Assembly: GCF_003311635.1 (NCBI RefSeq)
Contig: NZ_QEXL01000002.1
Location: 1 to 64,000 of the forward strand
Length of the DNA: 64,000 nt
Direction: 5' to 3'
DNA from: Novacetimonas cocois
GTDB lineage: Bacteria > Pseudomonadota > Alphaproteobacteria > Acetobacterales > Acetobacteraceae
Positions 25,842 to 33,996 of the stretch are shown piece after piece. Below the pieces are notes generated by a model. The model was not told where the DNA came from, ran no database searches, and saw only the letters and a list, made by a program, of their open reading frames with translations. A program made the translations under genes and the position numbers. The first letter of the stretch is position 1, and every line of letters starts with the position of its first letter.

Positions 25842-25946
25842 GGACACCAAAAATTGTTCGCCATGGACCATCGTCCGTGACAAAAGACCGCATTGTGTGG
25901 CAGATGCTGCTTTCCCTATCCCACAACCGTCCAAGGATCCCGTCAG

Positions 25947-26978
25947 ATGTCTGATGGCATTACCGCGGCCTCCCTGCCGTATGTGTCCCCAATGCAGGCT
26001 CCGCCGTCGCCCATCCGGACCGACTGGACCCGTGACGAGGTCGCGGCGCTGATCGCGCTGCCGTTCCCCGAACTGCTGTTCCGTGCGCAAAGCGTCCATC
26101 GCGAACATTTCGACCCGTCGGAAATGCAGATCTCCACCCTGCTGTCGATCAAGACCGGTGGCTGTCCCGAGGACTGCGCCTATTGCCCGCAAAGCGCGAT
26201 GCACGAGGATGGCGGCGTCAAGGCCAGCCGTCTGATGGCGGTGGAAGCGGTGATGAAGGAAGCCCGCGCCGCCCGCGACGCCGGCGCCGCGCGGTTCTGC
26301 ATGGGGGCTGCATGGCGTTCGCCCAAGGAACATGACCTGGAGACGGTGTGCGCCATGGTCGAGGGCGTCAAGAGCCTTGGCATGGAGACCTGCGTCACGC
26401 TGGGGATGCTCGACAACAGTCAGGCGCACCGCCTGCGTGATGCCGGGCTGGATTACTACAACCACAACATAGACACCTCCCCCGAATATTATGGGGAGAT
26501 CATCAGCACCCGTACCTATCAGGACCGTCTGGATACGCTGGCGAACGTGCGTGACGCGGGCATCAATGTCTGCTGTGGCGGGATCGTCGGCATGGGCGAG
26601 GATGAAAATGACCGCGCGGGCCTGATCGCCGCGCTGGCCAGCATGCCGCGCCATCCCGAAAGCGTGCCCATCAACATGCTTGTCCGCGTGGAGGGCACGC
26701 CCCTTGCGAAAAAGGACGCCGCCCGGAAGGACGGGGCCGAGGTCGATCCCATCGAGTTCGTGCGCATCATCGCCGCCGCCCGCATCACCATGCCCACCAG
26801 TCGCGTGCGCCTTGCCGCCGGGCGGGAGGACATGAATGACGAGGCCCAGACGCTGTGCTTCCTCGCCGGGGCGAATTCCATCTTTTACGGTGAAAAACTG
26901 CTGACGACCCCCAATCCGGCCGCCAGCCGGGACATGCGCCTGCTGCAGCGGCTGGGGATGCATACCTCTGGCGTGTAA
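25947..26978 (+). CDS. bioB: Biotin synthase
   Basis: 343 residues from the ATG at 25947, with AAGGA upstream. The radical-SAM cluster motif is [13 protein letters not shown] (C-x3-C-x2-C). [11 protein letters not shown] and GGIVGMGE are standard BioB segments, and the second-cluster ligands include the Cys in ARFCMGAAW and ETCVTLGML, plus the Arg in the final third. It inserts sulfur into dethiobiotin. The gene stands apart from other bio genes. No BirA operator could be recognised in the 105 bases before it. Confidence 0.96.
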   Translation: MSDGITAASLPYVSPMQAPPSPIRTDWTRDEVAALIALPFPELLFRAQSVHREHFDPSEMQISTLLSIKTGGCPEDCAYCPQSAMHEDGGVKASRLMAVEAVMKEARAARDAGAARFCMGAAWRSPKEHDLETVCAMVEGVKSLGMETCVTLGMLDNSQAHRLRDAGLDYYNHNIDTSPEYYGEIISTRTYQDRLDTLANVRDAGINVCCGGIVGMGEDENDRAGLIAALASMPRHPESVPINMLVRVEGTPLAKKDAARKDGAEVDPIEFVRIIAAARITMPTSRVRLAAGREDMNDEAQTLCFLAGANSIFYGEKLLTTPNPAASRDMRLLQRLGMHTSGV

Positions 26979-27035
26979 GGCACGCCTGCTGTCCGTCGCA
27001 ATGGTTTTACTGCCCCTACAAGGTCGCGTTCCGTC

Positions 27036-27671
27036 ATGTCCTATACGGTAAAGGAGATATTTCTCACGCTGCAGGGCGAAGGCGGCCAGGCCGGACGGGC
27101 TGCCGTCTTCTGCCGGTTCGCGGGATGCAACCTGTGGTCGGGGCGTGAGGAGGACCGCGACGGGGCAATATGCCGGTTCTGTGACACCGACTTCATCGGC
27201 ACGGACGGTCCCGGCGGCGGACGCTTTGCCAGCGCCGATGCCCTTGCCGATGCCGTCGCCGCCGCATGGACCGCCACGTCACGCGATGAAGCCTTTGTCG
27301 TCTTTACGGGTGGGGAACCCCTGCTCCAGCTTGACAGTGCCCTGATCGCGGCGATGCACGAACGGGGTTTTTCCATCGCGGTCGAAACCAATGGCACCGT
27401 GCGCGCGCCGGACGGGATCGACTGGATCTGCGTCAGCCCCAAGGCGGGCGCACCGCTGGTACAGACATCGGGGCAGGAGCTCAAGCTGGTGTTCCCCCAG
27501 GACGACCTGATGCCAGAACAGGTGGCGGGGCTGGATTTCAGGCAATACTGGCTTCAGCCGATGGACGGTCCCGCGCGGGTCGCAAATACGGCGCGCGCCG
27601 TGGAATACTGCATGGCCCACCCGCGATGGCGGCTGTCGCTGCAGACACACAAGCTGATCGGGATTCCCTGA
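27036..27671 (+). CDS. queE: 7-carboxy-7-deazaguanine synthase
   Basis: 211 residues, radical-SAM enzyme. The iron-sulfur cysteines are spaced C-x14-C-x2-C (GCNLWSG...ICRFCD), the variant motif described for one QueE subgroup. [11 protein letters not shown] is the SAM-binding G-G-E-P. It converts 6-carboxy-tetrahydropterin to the 7-deazaguanine core for queuosine. queC follows one base after its stop and queD overlaps queC, so the three genes form one unit. Confidence 0.94.
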   Translation: MSYTVKEIFLTLQGEGGQAGRAAVFCRFAGCNLWSGREEDRDGAICRFCDTDFIGTDGPGGGRFASADALADAVAAAWTATSRDEAFVVFTGGEPLLQLDSALIAAMHERGFSIAVETNGTVRAPDGIDWICVSPKAGAPLVQTSGQELKLVFPQDDLMPEQVAGLDFRQYWLQPMDGPARVANTARAVEYCMAHPRWRLSLQTHKLIGIP

Positions 27672-27672
27672 C

Positions 27673-28398
27673 ATGACCCTTTCCGCCCTTTCGCCCGATA
27701 CCGCGCTGGTCGTCTTTTCCGGCGGTCAGGATTCAGCCACCTGCCTGGCATGGGCGCTGTCACGCTTCGCGCACGTGGAAACCCTTGGCTTTGATTACGG
27801 GCAGCGTCACAGCATCGAACTGTCATGCCGTGAAAAGCTGCGTGACGGGATGACGCGGCTTGACCCTGAATGGGGCGCGCGGCTTGGTCCGGACCATACG
27901 CTTTCGCTCGATGCGCTGGGGGCGGTGTCGGATACCGCGCTGACGCGCGAGGCGGAAATCACCATGGGGGAAAATGGCCTGCCCACGACATTCGTGCCGG
28001 GGCGCAACCTGATTTTCCTGACCTTTGCCGCAGCCCTCGCGGCGCGGCGCAATGCGCGCCACATCATCACCGGCGTGTGCGAAACCGACTATTCCGGCTA
28101 TCCCGACTGTCGCGATGATACGATCAAGTCGCTTCAGGTGACGCTGAACCTTGGCATGGCCAGCCGCCTTGTGCTGCATACGCCCCTGATGTGGATCGAC
28201 AAGGCCCGGACATGGCAGATGGCGCGTGACCTGGGCGGCGACGATCTGGTGAACCTCATCAACCGTGAAAGTCACAGCTGCTATCTCGGCACGCGCGGGG
28301 TCATGCATGCGTGGGGCCATGGATGCGGCACCTGCCCCGCCTGTCAGCTGCGCCGTGCCGGATGGGAACGTTTCCGGTTACTGTCATCCGATGCTTGA
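27673..28398 (+). CDS. queC: 7-cyano-7-deazaguanine synthase
   Basis: 241 residues. The PP-loop ATPase motif [15 protein letters not shown] (S-G-G-x-D-S) is at the N-terminus. The C-terminal zinc site is supplied by the Cys in SCYLG and the [10 protein letters not shown] cluster. It turns 7-carboxy-7-deazaguanine into preQ0 with ammonia and ATP. It starts one base after queE and ends inside the queD start region (8-base overlap). Confidence 0.95.
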   Translation: MTLSALSPDTALVVFSGGQDSATCLAWALSRFAHVETLGFDYGQRHSIELSCREKLRDGMTRLDPEWGARLGPDHTLSLDALGAVSDTALTREAEITMGENGLPTTFVPGRNLIFLTFAAALAARRNARHIITGVCETDYSGYPDCRDDTIKSLQVTLNLGMASRLVLHTPLMWIDKARTWQMARDLGGDDLVNLINRESHSCYLGTRGVMHAWGHGCGTCPACQLRRAGWERFRLLSSDA

Positions 28399-28924
28399 AC
28401 TGGTCTTTACCCGCCGTTTCTGCATGGCGCACCGGCTGCTGTCGGGCGAAAGCGAACGCTGTGCCCTGCCCCACGGCCATAACGAATATGTCCGCGTGAC
28501 GCTGCGCCCGACCCACCCGGGCCATCTGGACGGGACGCAGAACATGGTCGTGCCCTTTCACCGGGCAAAAGGGACATGGCACGACTTCGTCGATAACTGC
28601 CTCGATCATGCGTTGCAGCTGGGGGAGGACGATCCCCTGCTGTCGTGGTTTCGGACGCACGAGCCGGAACGGGCCGAACGGATCATCGTGACGCCGGGCG
28701 ATCCCACCACGGAACTGATGGCCTGCCTGATGATGGCAAAGCTGAACGCGTTCCTGCATGCCGATGGAAACGTCCTGACCTGCGCGGCGATCGCGCTGGA
28801 GGAAACACCGACCAATACCGTACGCTATGAAGGCGATCCGCTCCTGATGCTGCCCGCGCCACGCCCGGCGCGGCAATGCTGGTGGCGCCGCGCGGACATG
28901 AGCATATCGGACACGGGCCACTGA
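28391..28924 (+). CDS. queD: 6-carboxy-tetrahydropterin synthase-like protein
   Basis: 177 residues from the ATG at 28391, overlapping the end of queC by 8 bases. Zinc and catalytic residues of the PTPS/QueD family are visible: FCMAHRL (His), [15 protein letters not shown] (catalytic Cys and the H-G-H pair), DPTTELM and [10 protein letters not shown] (Glu). It is longer than typical QueD by about 40 residues, with an extended C-terminal tail. It supplies QueE with its substrate. GTP cyclohydrolase is not in the window. Confidence 0.88.
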   Translation: MLELVFTRRFCMAHRLLSGESERCALPHGHNEYVRVTLRPTHPGHLDGTQNMVVPFHRAKGTWHDFVDNCLDHALQLGEDDPLLSWFRTHEPERAERIIVTPGDPTTELMACLMMAKLNAFLHADGNVLTCAAIALEETPTNTVRYEGDPLLMLPAPRPARQCWWRRADMSISDTGH

Positions 28925-29015
28925 TCCCTGCTCCATCGCGCGCGATGACGGACTGACCATGCCGGGGACGTTATCGCGTTCCCTTTCCTGCCCGCCCTGC
29001 AATGGACATGAACGA

Positions 29016-30479
29016 ATGAATGGACTGACACGCTATCGCGACGAATGGTTCGGCAACATACGGCGCGATATCCTTGCCGGCATGGTGGGGACCTTTGCGC
29101 TGATCCCGGAGGTCATTGCATTTTCCTTCGTCGCCGGCGTCGATCCTGAGGTCGGGCTTTACGCATCCTTTGTCATCAGCGTCGTCATCGCCTTTACCGG
29201 TGGCCGGCCGGGCATGATTTCCGGTGCCGCCGGGTCCGTCGCCCTGGTGGCGGCAGCACTGGTGCGCGGGCATGGGGTCCAGTACCTGCTTGCGGCCACG
29301 CTGCTTGCGGGCGTGTTTCAGGTTATCTTTGGCGTGCTGCGACTGCATGTGCTGATGCGCTATGTCTCGCGCTCCGTCAGGACAGGATTCGTCAACGCGC
29401 TGGCGATCCTGATCTTTTCCGCGCAGCTGCCCCATATGATGCACGTGTCGTGGCAGACCTACGCCATGATCGCGCTGGGACTTGCGATCATCTATGGCGT
29501 GCCGAAATTCTTCACGGCGATTCCATCGCCGCTGATCTGCATCCTTGTCCTCAGCATCATTTCCATCGCCATTCCGATGCCCCTGCATACGGTGGCGGAC
29601 CTTGGACGACTGCCGGACAGCCTGCCGCATCTTGTCTGGCCGTCCGTCCCGTTCAGCAGTGCCACGCTTGCGATCATCGCGCCCTATGCCCTCGCCATGG
29701 CGACGGTCGGGGTGCTGGAATCCATGATGACCGCCAGCGTCGTTGATGACATCACCGAAACCCATAGCAACAAGCGCATGGAATGTACGGGGCTGGGAAT
29801 TGCCAACATTGCCGTGGGGCTGTTCGGAGGCATCGCGGGATGCGGCATGATCGGACAGACGGTCGGCAACCTGCGCTATGGCGGACGGGGCCGGCTGTCG
29901 ACCTTCGTGGCGGGCGCCTTCCTGCTGCTGCTGATGGTGGCGCTGCGGCCCTGGGTGGCGCAGGTGCCGGTGGCGGCACTGGTGGCGATCATGATCATGG
30001 TATCGGCCAGCACGTTCTCCTGGTCGTCCCTGCGCGACCTGACGCATCATCCGCGCCTGTCCAGCGCGGTCATGCTCCTGACGGTCGCGGTGGTTGTCAG
30101 CACCCATGACCTTGCCGCCGGCGTGGTGGCTGGCGTGCTGCTCAATGGGGTGTTCTTTGCCTTTCAGGTGTCGCGCATGCTCAACATCACCAGCACCTAC
30201 GATGCCGCCCATGACACGCGCACCTATATCGTCACGGGGCAGGTCTTCTTTGCCTCCGCCGACAGCTTTACCGACGCGTTCGACCTGCATGACAGCGCGC
30301 GCCAGATCCGCATCGACCTGACTGACGCCCATTTCTGGGACATCACCGCCGTCGGTGCGCTGGAAAACGTGGTGGAAAAAATGCGCCAGCACGGGATGGG
30401 CGTGGACATTATCGGCCTCAACGCGGCAAGTGCCGCGCTGGTGAACCGCCATTCCGCGGTCGAGGTCCCTGCGCCCTGA
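29016..30479 (+). CDS. SulP family anion transporter with STAS domain
   Basis: 487 residues from the ATG at 29016; an ATG 57 bases upstream is also in frame but adds a non-family leader. About ten to twelve hydrophobic segments run from residue 20 to 370, beginning with [23 protein letters not shown] and including [14 protein letters not shown]. The final 110 residues form a STAS domain ([21 protein letters not shown]). SulP proteins move sulfate, bicarbonate or dicarboxylates; the substrate is not determined here. It is followed by a good terminator. Confidence 0.85.
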   Translation: MNGLTRYRDEWFGNIRRDILAGMVGTFALIPEVIAFSFVAGVDPEVGLYASFVISVVIAFTGGRPGMISGAAGSVALVAAALVRGHGVQYLLAATLLAGVFQVIFGVLRLHVLMRYVSRSVRTGFVNALAILIFSAQLPHMMHVSWQTYAMIALGLAIIYGVPKFFTAIPSPLICILVLSIISIAIPMPLHTVADLGRLPDSLPHLVWPSVPFSSATLAIIAPYALAMATVGVLESMMTASVVDDITETHSNKRMECTGLGIANIAVGLFGGIAGCGMIGQTVGNLRYGGRGRLSTFVAGAFLLLLMVALRPWVAQVPVAALVAIMIMVSASTFSWSSLRDLTHHPRLSSAVMLLTVAVVVSTHDLAAGVVAGVLLNGVFFAFQVSRMLNITSTYDAAHDTRTYIVTGQVFFASADSFTDAFDLHDSARQIRIDLTDAHFWDITAVGALENVVEKMRQHGMGVDIIGLNAASAALVNRHSAVEVPAP

Positions 30480-30486
30480 TCCGGTT

Positions 30487-30530
30487 CCGGCCCGTCACGA
30501 AACGGGCCGGTCCCATCCCTTATTTTTTGG
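30487..30530 (+). terminator. Intrinsic terminator after the SulP gene
   Basis: A 9-bp perfect stem (30487-30495 with 30502-30510) has a 6-base loop and is followed by a pyrimidine-rich stretch ending in TTATTTTTT. It lies 7 bases after the SulP stop codon and separates it from the convergent lipoprotein gene. Confidence 0.7.
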
Positions 30531-31422
30531 CAGTGGTTTTTGTCGCGCCCGTGCTGTCCGCATCAGGTGTTGCGAACGGGTCGGGCATGCTGGCGGAACC
30601 TGCCAGCTTGCGCCACGTATCGGCGTTCTGCGTGTCGCCCTCTTTCTGCGCGCTCTGGCTGGCGCGCATGTACAGGTCGGCTGCCTGCGCCGCATTGCCA
30701 AGGCGGCTTGCGGCACGCGCCGCAACACTCAGCCCCCGCGCCATGTCACGATATTCAACATGCGTCTGCCGTGCGGAAACCGCCTGCATCGCGTCCTGAT
30801 ACGCGCTCTGGGCGTCGCCCCCATCCACCAGAAGCTGGCGCGCCGCGATTTCCTGCCCATCCGCCAGCATCGCCCAGCCTGATGTCCTGGGCAGCTTGGC
30901 GAAATAGGACGCGACACTGTCAAGGGTCGTCCTGTCGCCACGGGCATCGGCAATGATGCCTGCCAGAAGCTGCGCCTTTTCCACAATGACGGGATCGCTG
31001 GCGCTGGAGGCCGCACTTGCGCTGGTTGCGGCCTCGTCAAGGCGGCCGAGCCGGTAAAGGGCGCCCGCCTGAACAAGGTCAAGCCCGGTATCATCCGTTT
31101 TCGCGCCGCGCACCGACAGCGCCGCACGCGTGGAGGCAATGGTGGACAGCGCGTCCTGCATCCGGTTTTCATCCAGCTGCACGACGGCAAGGTTATAGCC
31201 GGCATCCCCGATGGCGGTCACGTCATCACGCGCCAGCGCCCGCACGCCCGCCGCGCGATACTGCCCCTCCGCCACCGACAGGCGGTCCATATCCACCGCG
31301 TCGCGCCCGGTATCCATGTCCTGCGACAGGGTGCCATCGGTCGGGGCCTGCACGCTGGAGCCCCCCCCGCAACCGGCCAGCAGGACCAAGAGTGCCGCTG
31401 ACGCCAGATAGCCCGCCCGCAT
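30520..31422 (-). CDS. Helical-repeat (TPR-like) lipoprotein of the Mla-type operon
   Basis: 300 residues starting MRAGYLASAALLVLLAGCGG, a lipoprotein signal with lipobox LAGC. The start shares one base with the stop of the MlaD-like gene (TGATG). The mature part is Ala- and Asp-rich alpha-helical sequence with repeats reminiscent of TPRs (for example YNLAVVQLDENRMQDAL and AGALYRLGRLDEAA), ending in a Lys/Thr tail. Its place at the end of the operon suggests an envelope partner of the lipid transporter, where other bacteria have MlaC/MlaB or an auxiliary lipoprotein. No catalytic motif is visible. Confidence 0.7.
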   Translation of the reverse strand: MRAGYLASAALLVLLAGCGGGSSVQAPTDGTLSQDMDTGRDAVDMDRLSVAEGQYRAAGVRALARDDVTAIGDAGYNLAVVQLDENRMQDALSTIASTRAALSVRGAKTDDTGLDLVQAGALYRLGRLDEAATSASAASSASDPVIVEKAQLLAGIIADARGDRTTLDSVASYFAKLPRTSGWAMLADGQEIAARQLLVDGGDAQSAYQDAMQAVSARQTHVEYRDMARGLSVAARAASRLGNAAQAADLYMRASQSAQKEGDTQNADTWRKLAGSASMPDPFATPDADSTGATKTTAKK

Positions 31423-32378
31423 CACGGCTGCACCTTCTGCGGCGACAGTCGCCCATGAGTCTTGGTCGGCGTGCCGTGACCACCCAGTATCCATAGTCCA
31501 CGCAGCTGATCCACCAGCTGCTGCAGGCTGTGCGCGGTCGACTGCGCCTGCACCAGAAGGACCGGCAGCTGCTGGCTGGTTTCGTTCAGGTTCTTCGTGA
31601 TGCCCGGCAGCTGGGGCGAGGCAGCGCGCAGGTCGCCCGTTGCTTTCTGTACATTGGCCATGCTGGCATCGGCCTTCTTCATGACTTCGGACAGCTGCCC
31701 TTCGATCGGGGTCAGCTGAGAGATCGTGGCGTTCAGGGTGGTGATCGCCCCTTCCGCCTGACGGATCAGTTCATCATTCGTCATCAGGCGGCCAATCGAT
31801 CCCTTGCCCGCATGCATGTCGGAAATCGTGGCATCCATCGTCGCCATCATGTGCTGGGCATTGTCCAGCACCGGCATGATGCGCGCGCGGATATCGGCAA
31901 AGGTCTGGGTGATCGTATCTGCCGGATTGGGCGCGTTGGTGGCGTTCAGGACGGCATAGCTCCAGTTCAGCTTCTCCCCCGTGCCGCGGGAGATATCGAT
32001 GTAGCTTGCGCCCGCCACCACGAACTGCCGCCGGATTACCGCCGTGCTGTCGCGACGGATATAGGGTTCGATGTCGGGATCGACTTCGGCAATCGCATAC
32101 ATCCCGCCCGACGGATTGATCCGCACGCGGCGCACCGTGCCGGCATGGATGCCCATGACCTCCAGGTTATCGCCGACCGACAGGCCACCCACCCCATTTT
32201 CCGGCAGAACGATCCGCAGCTTTCCCGCCGGCGTCAGCCAGTTGCGCAGGACGCCCGCCTCCAGCACCGCGCCAAACAGGATCAGCAGCGAAAAGAGGAC
32301 AAGAACACCAACCCATTCATCCGCATAGCGGACACGGACAAGCTGACGGATTCCATAGGATTGTTGTTTCTGTGCCAT
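31422..32378 (-). CDS. mlaD: MlaD family (MCE domain) protein
   Basis: 318 residues from the ATG at 32378, overlapping the upstream stop by one base (TAATG). One N-terminal membrane anchor (about 20-42), then an MCE domain with GGLSVGDNLEVMGIHAGTVRRVRI, the typical hydrophobic-G-x-x-V-x-x-I pattern, and DPDIEPYIRRDSTAVI. The last 130 residues are helical, probably coiled coil (TLNATISQLTPIEGQLSEVMKK). It should form the hexameric periplasmic ring of a lipid ABC transporter with the MlaE-like permease encoded two genes upstream. Confidence 0.85.
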   Translation of the reverse strand: MAQKQQSYGIRQLVRVRYADEWVGVLVLFSLLILFGAVLEAGVLRNWLTPAGKLRIVLPENGVGGLSVGDNLEVMGIHAGTVRRVRINPSGGMYAIAEVDPDIEPYIRRDSTAVIRRQFVVAGASYIDISRGTGEKLNWSYAVLNATNAPNPADTITQTFADIRARIMPVLDNAQHMMATMDATISDMHAGKGSIGRLMTNDELIRQAEGAITTLNATISQLTPIEGQLSEVMKKADASMANVQKATGDLRAASPQLPGITKNLNETSQQLPVLLVQAQSTAHSLQQLVDQLRGLWILGGHGTPTKTHGRLSPQKVQP

Positions 32379-33073
32379 TATATCACCCGCATGGGGAAAA
32401 GACCTTCGTCGAGAAGGCGCATATGAATGTTCACCGCCTTGCGATAGACGCTCCATGATGAGGTATGCCGCGTCAGCCACACCACGCCGCATCCCCGGTC
32501 ACGCGCCGCGGTCAGCGCCTCGAGAAACGGCAGCACCATTTCCGATGGCAGCATATCGGATATGTCCTCCAGAACAAGGAGGTCAGGCCGCCCCATGAAG
32601 GCACGCACACAGGCCGCGCGCGCCAGATCGGCGGTGGACAGGCGATCGGGCGTACTGATCGGCAGGCCGGGAAAACCGAAGGCTTCCCCCAGCTGCGTTG
32701 CGTTGGCGACCACGTCCTCGAAACTGTCGGTGGTGTGATACAGCTGCTGCATCATGATGTTGATATGGGTGCCTAGCATGTTCACCCATCCCCCCGCGCG
32801 CGGGATGCGGCCGATCCGGCCACGCAGGGCATTGAGCTGCCGGTCCGCAAGGGTGTTCCATTCCAGCCCCATGAAACGGCACGTCCCCTGCGACAGGGAC
32901 ACCATGCCCGAACACAGGTCGGCGAACATCGCGGCACGGCCGGAATCACGACATTCGATAATCGCGCAGTCGCCAGGCATCAGCCGGAAATCATACGGGG
33001 CGGGCATCAGGCCCGTTTCCTCGAACGAGGGGACAACCTCGCGCATTTCCAGAAGGGGTGCGTTTGCCACCAT
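32378..33073 (-). CDS. MlaF-like ABC ATPase subunit with degenerate nucleotide-binding motifs
   Basis: 231 residues, the normal position and length for MlaF between mlaE and mlaD. Alignment by eye to E. coli MlaF keeps the fold but not the chemistry. The Walker A GPSGIGKTT is replaced by ECRDSGRAA (residues 40-48, Lys to Arg46, Thr to Ala47). The signature LSGGM becomes LSTAD (145-149). Walker B Asp-Glu becomes Glu169-Asp170, and the Q-loop Gln is not kept. ATP hydrolysis therefore looks impaired or lost. Neighbouring mlaE and mlaD look intact and reading frames overlap or abut, so this is not a decayed gene but probably a structural pseudo-ATPase. Confidence 0.7.
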   Translation of the reverse strand: MVANAPLLEMREVVPSFEETGLMPAPYDFRLMPGDCAIIECRDSGRAAMFADLCSGMVSLSQGTCRFMGLEWNTLADRQLNALRGRIGRIPRAGGWVNMLGTHINIMMQQLYHTTDSFEDVVANATQLGEAFGFPGLPISTPDRLSTADLARAACVRAFMGRPDLLVLEDISDMLPSEMVLPFLEALTAARDRGCGVVWLTRHTSSWSVYRKAVNIHMRLLDEGLFPMRVI

Positions 33074-33075
33074 TG

Positions 33076-33996
33076 TCAGAAATCCAGCATGAACAGGATG
33101 TTGACCACCATGATGAGCATGATGCCACGGGCGAAACCACGCGGCATCAATGTCGCGATCGTATCATTGCTGCTGACAGTCAGGCCGGAAATGCACGAGC
33201 CCAGCCCGACGAAGAACCCGACCAGCAGGAATTTGAGGGGAATGATAAGGTAATCCCACGTTGTCATCGCCCCCAGCACGTTGAAGAAGAAGGTCCAGAC
33301 GGACGACGTGATGGCGCCATTCGCATGCGCAACGACAAATCCCATCAGCAGCGAGACCAGCGCGAAGATCATCCCGAGCGCGAAACCGCCCAGCGTAAAG
33401 GCAAACGTCCGCGGCATCACCAGCGTAAGGAACGGATCGAGCCCGCGTGCCTGAAGCGCCCGGACCTCCCCATTGAGGACCATCAGCCCGATTTCCGTAA
33501 GCGACAGCATGCCGCTGCGGCCAAGCAGGATGATCCCCACCAGGATGGGCGTGATTTCACGCACCAGCACGGATACAAGGATGGACCCCGTCATCTGCGC
33601 CATGCCGGCAAAACCCAGCCAGTACGCGGCCTGCGACACGACCATCAGTCCCGCCAGCGTTGCGGTGACGACCGTGCTGATCAGCCCGCCGCTGAGGACC
33701 TGCCGCAGACAGACGCGGAATTCATGGACAACCGGCCTGCGCCACGAATTGGGGCGCATGCTTTCGCGGAAGGTGCCCCACCCCGCGCCGATCAGCATCA
33801 GGGTAAAGCGCACCTGATGCCGCGCGAACCGGCCTATCGCCGCAAGCCACGGCGCGACGCGCACCATCAGCCGCACAAGCGGCGGGGCCTCCTGCGTGGA
33901 AGTGACGACGGTACCGGCCGGCGCGGCCTCCTCCGGCGGAGGCGCGGCGGGCGGACCCGCCGGCACATCTTTCGTAGGGGGATCGTTCTGGGTCAT
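33076..33996 (-). CDS. mlaE: MlaE family lipid ABC transporter permease
   Basis: 306 residues. A Pro/Ala-rich N-terminal tail of about 45 residues precedes the MlaE domain with around five hydrophobic segments. The family motifs are LVREITPILVGIILLGRSG and EIGLMVLNGEVRALQARGLDPF, followed by MPRTFAFTLGGFALG. It forms the transmembrane core moving phospholipid between membranes together with the MlaD-like ring. Its start overlaps the stop of the sensor gene by 4 bases (ATGA). Confidence 0.9.
   Translation of the reverse strand: MTQNDPPTKDVPAGPPAAPPPEEAAPAGTVVTSTQEAPPLVRLMVRVAPWLAAIGRFARHQVRFTLMLIGAGWGTFRESMRPNSWRRPVVHEFRVCLRQVLSGGLISTVVTATLAGLMVVSQAAYWLGFAGMAQMTGSILVSVLVREITPILVGIILLGRSGMLSLTEIGLMVLNGEVRALQARGLDPFLTLVMPRTFAFTLGGFALGMIFALVSLLMGFVVAHANGAITSSVWTFFFNVLGAMTTWDYLIIPLKFLLVGFFVGLGSCISGLTVSSNDTIATLMPRGFARGIMLIMVVNILFMLDF

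Noticed and set aside
26979-27035. preQ1 riboswitch before queE
   Set aside because: The 57-base gap shows no convincing stem plus A-rich pseudoknot tail.
28971-30452. A 493-codon minus-strand frame opposite the SulP gene
   Set aside because: Same antisense bias; the SulP frame has clear membrane segments and a STAS domain.
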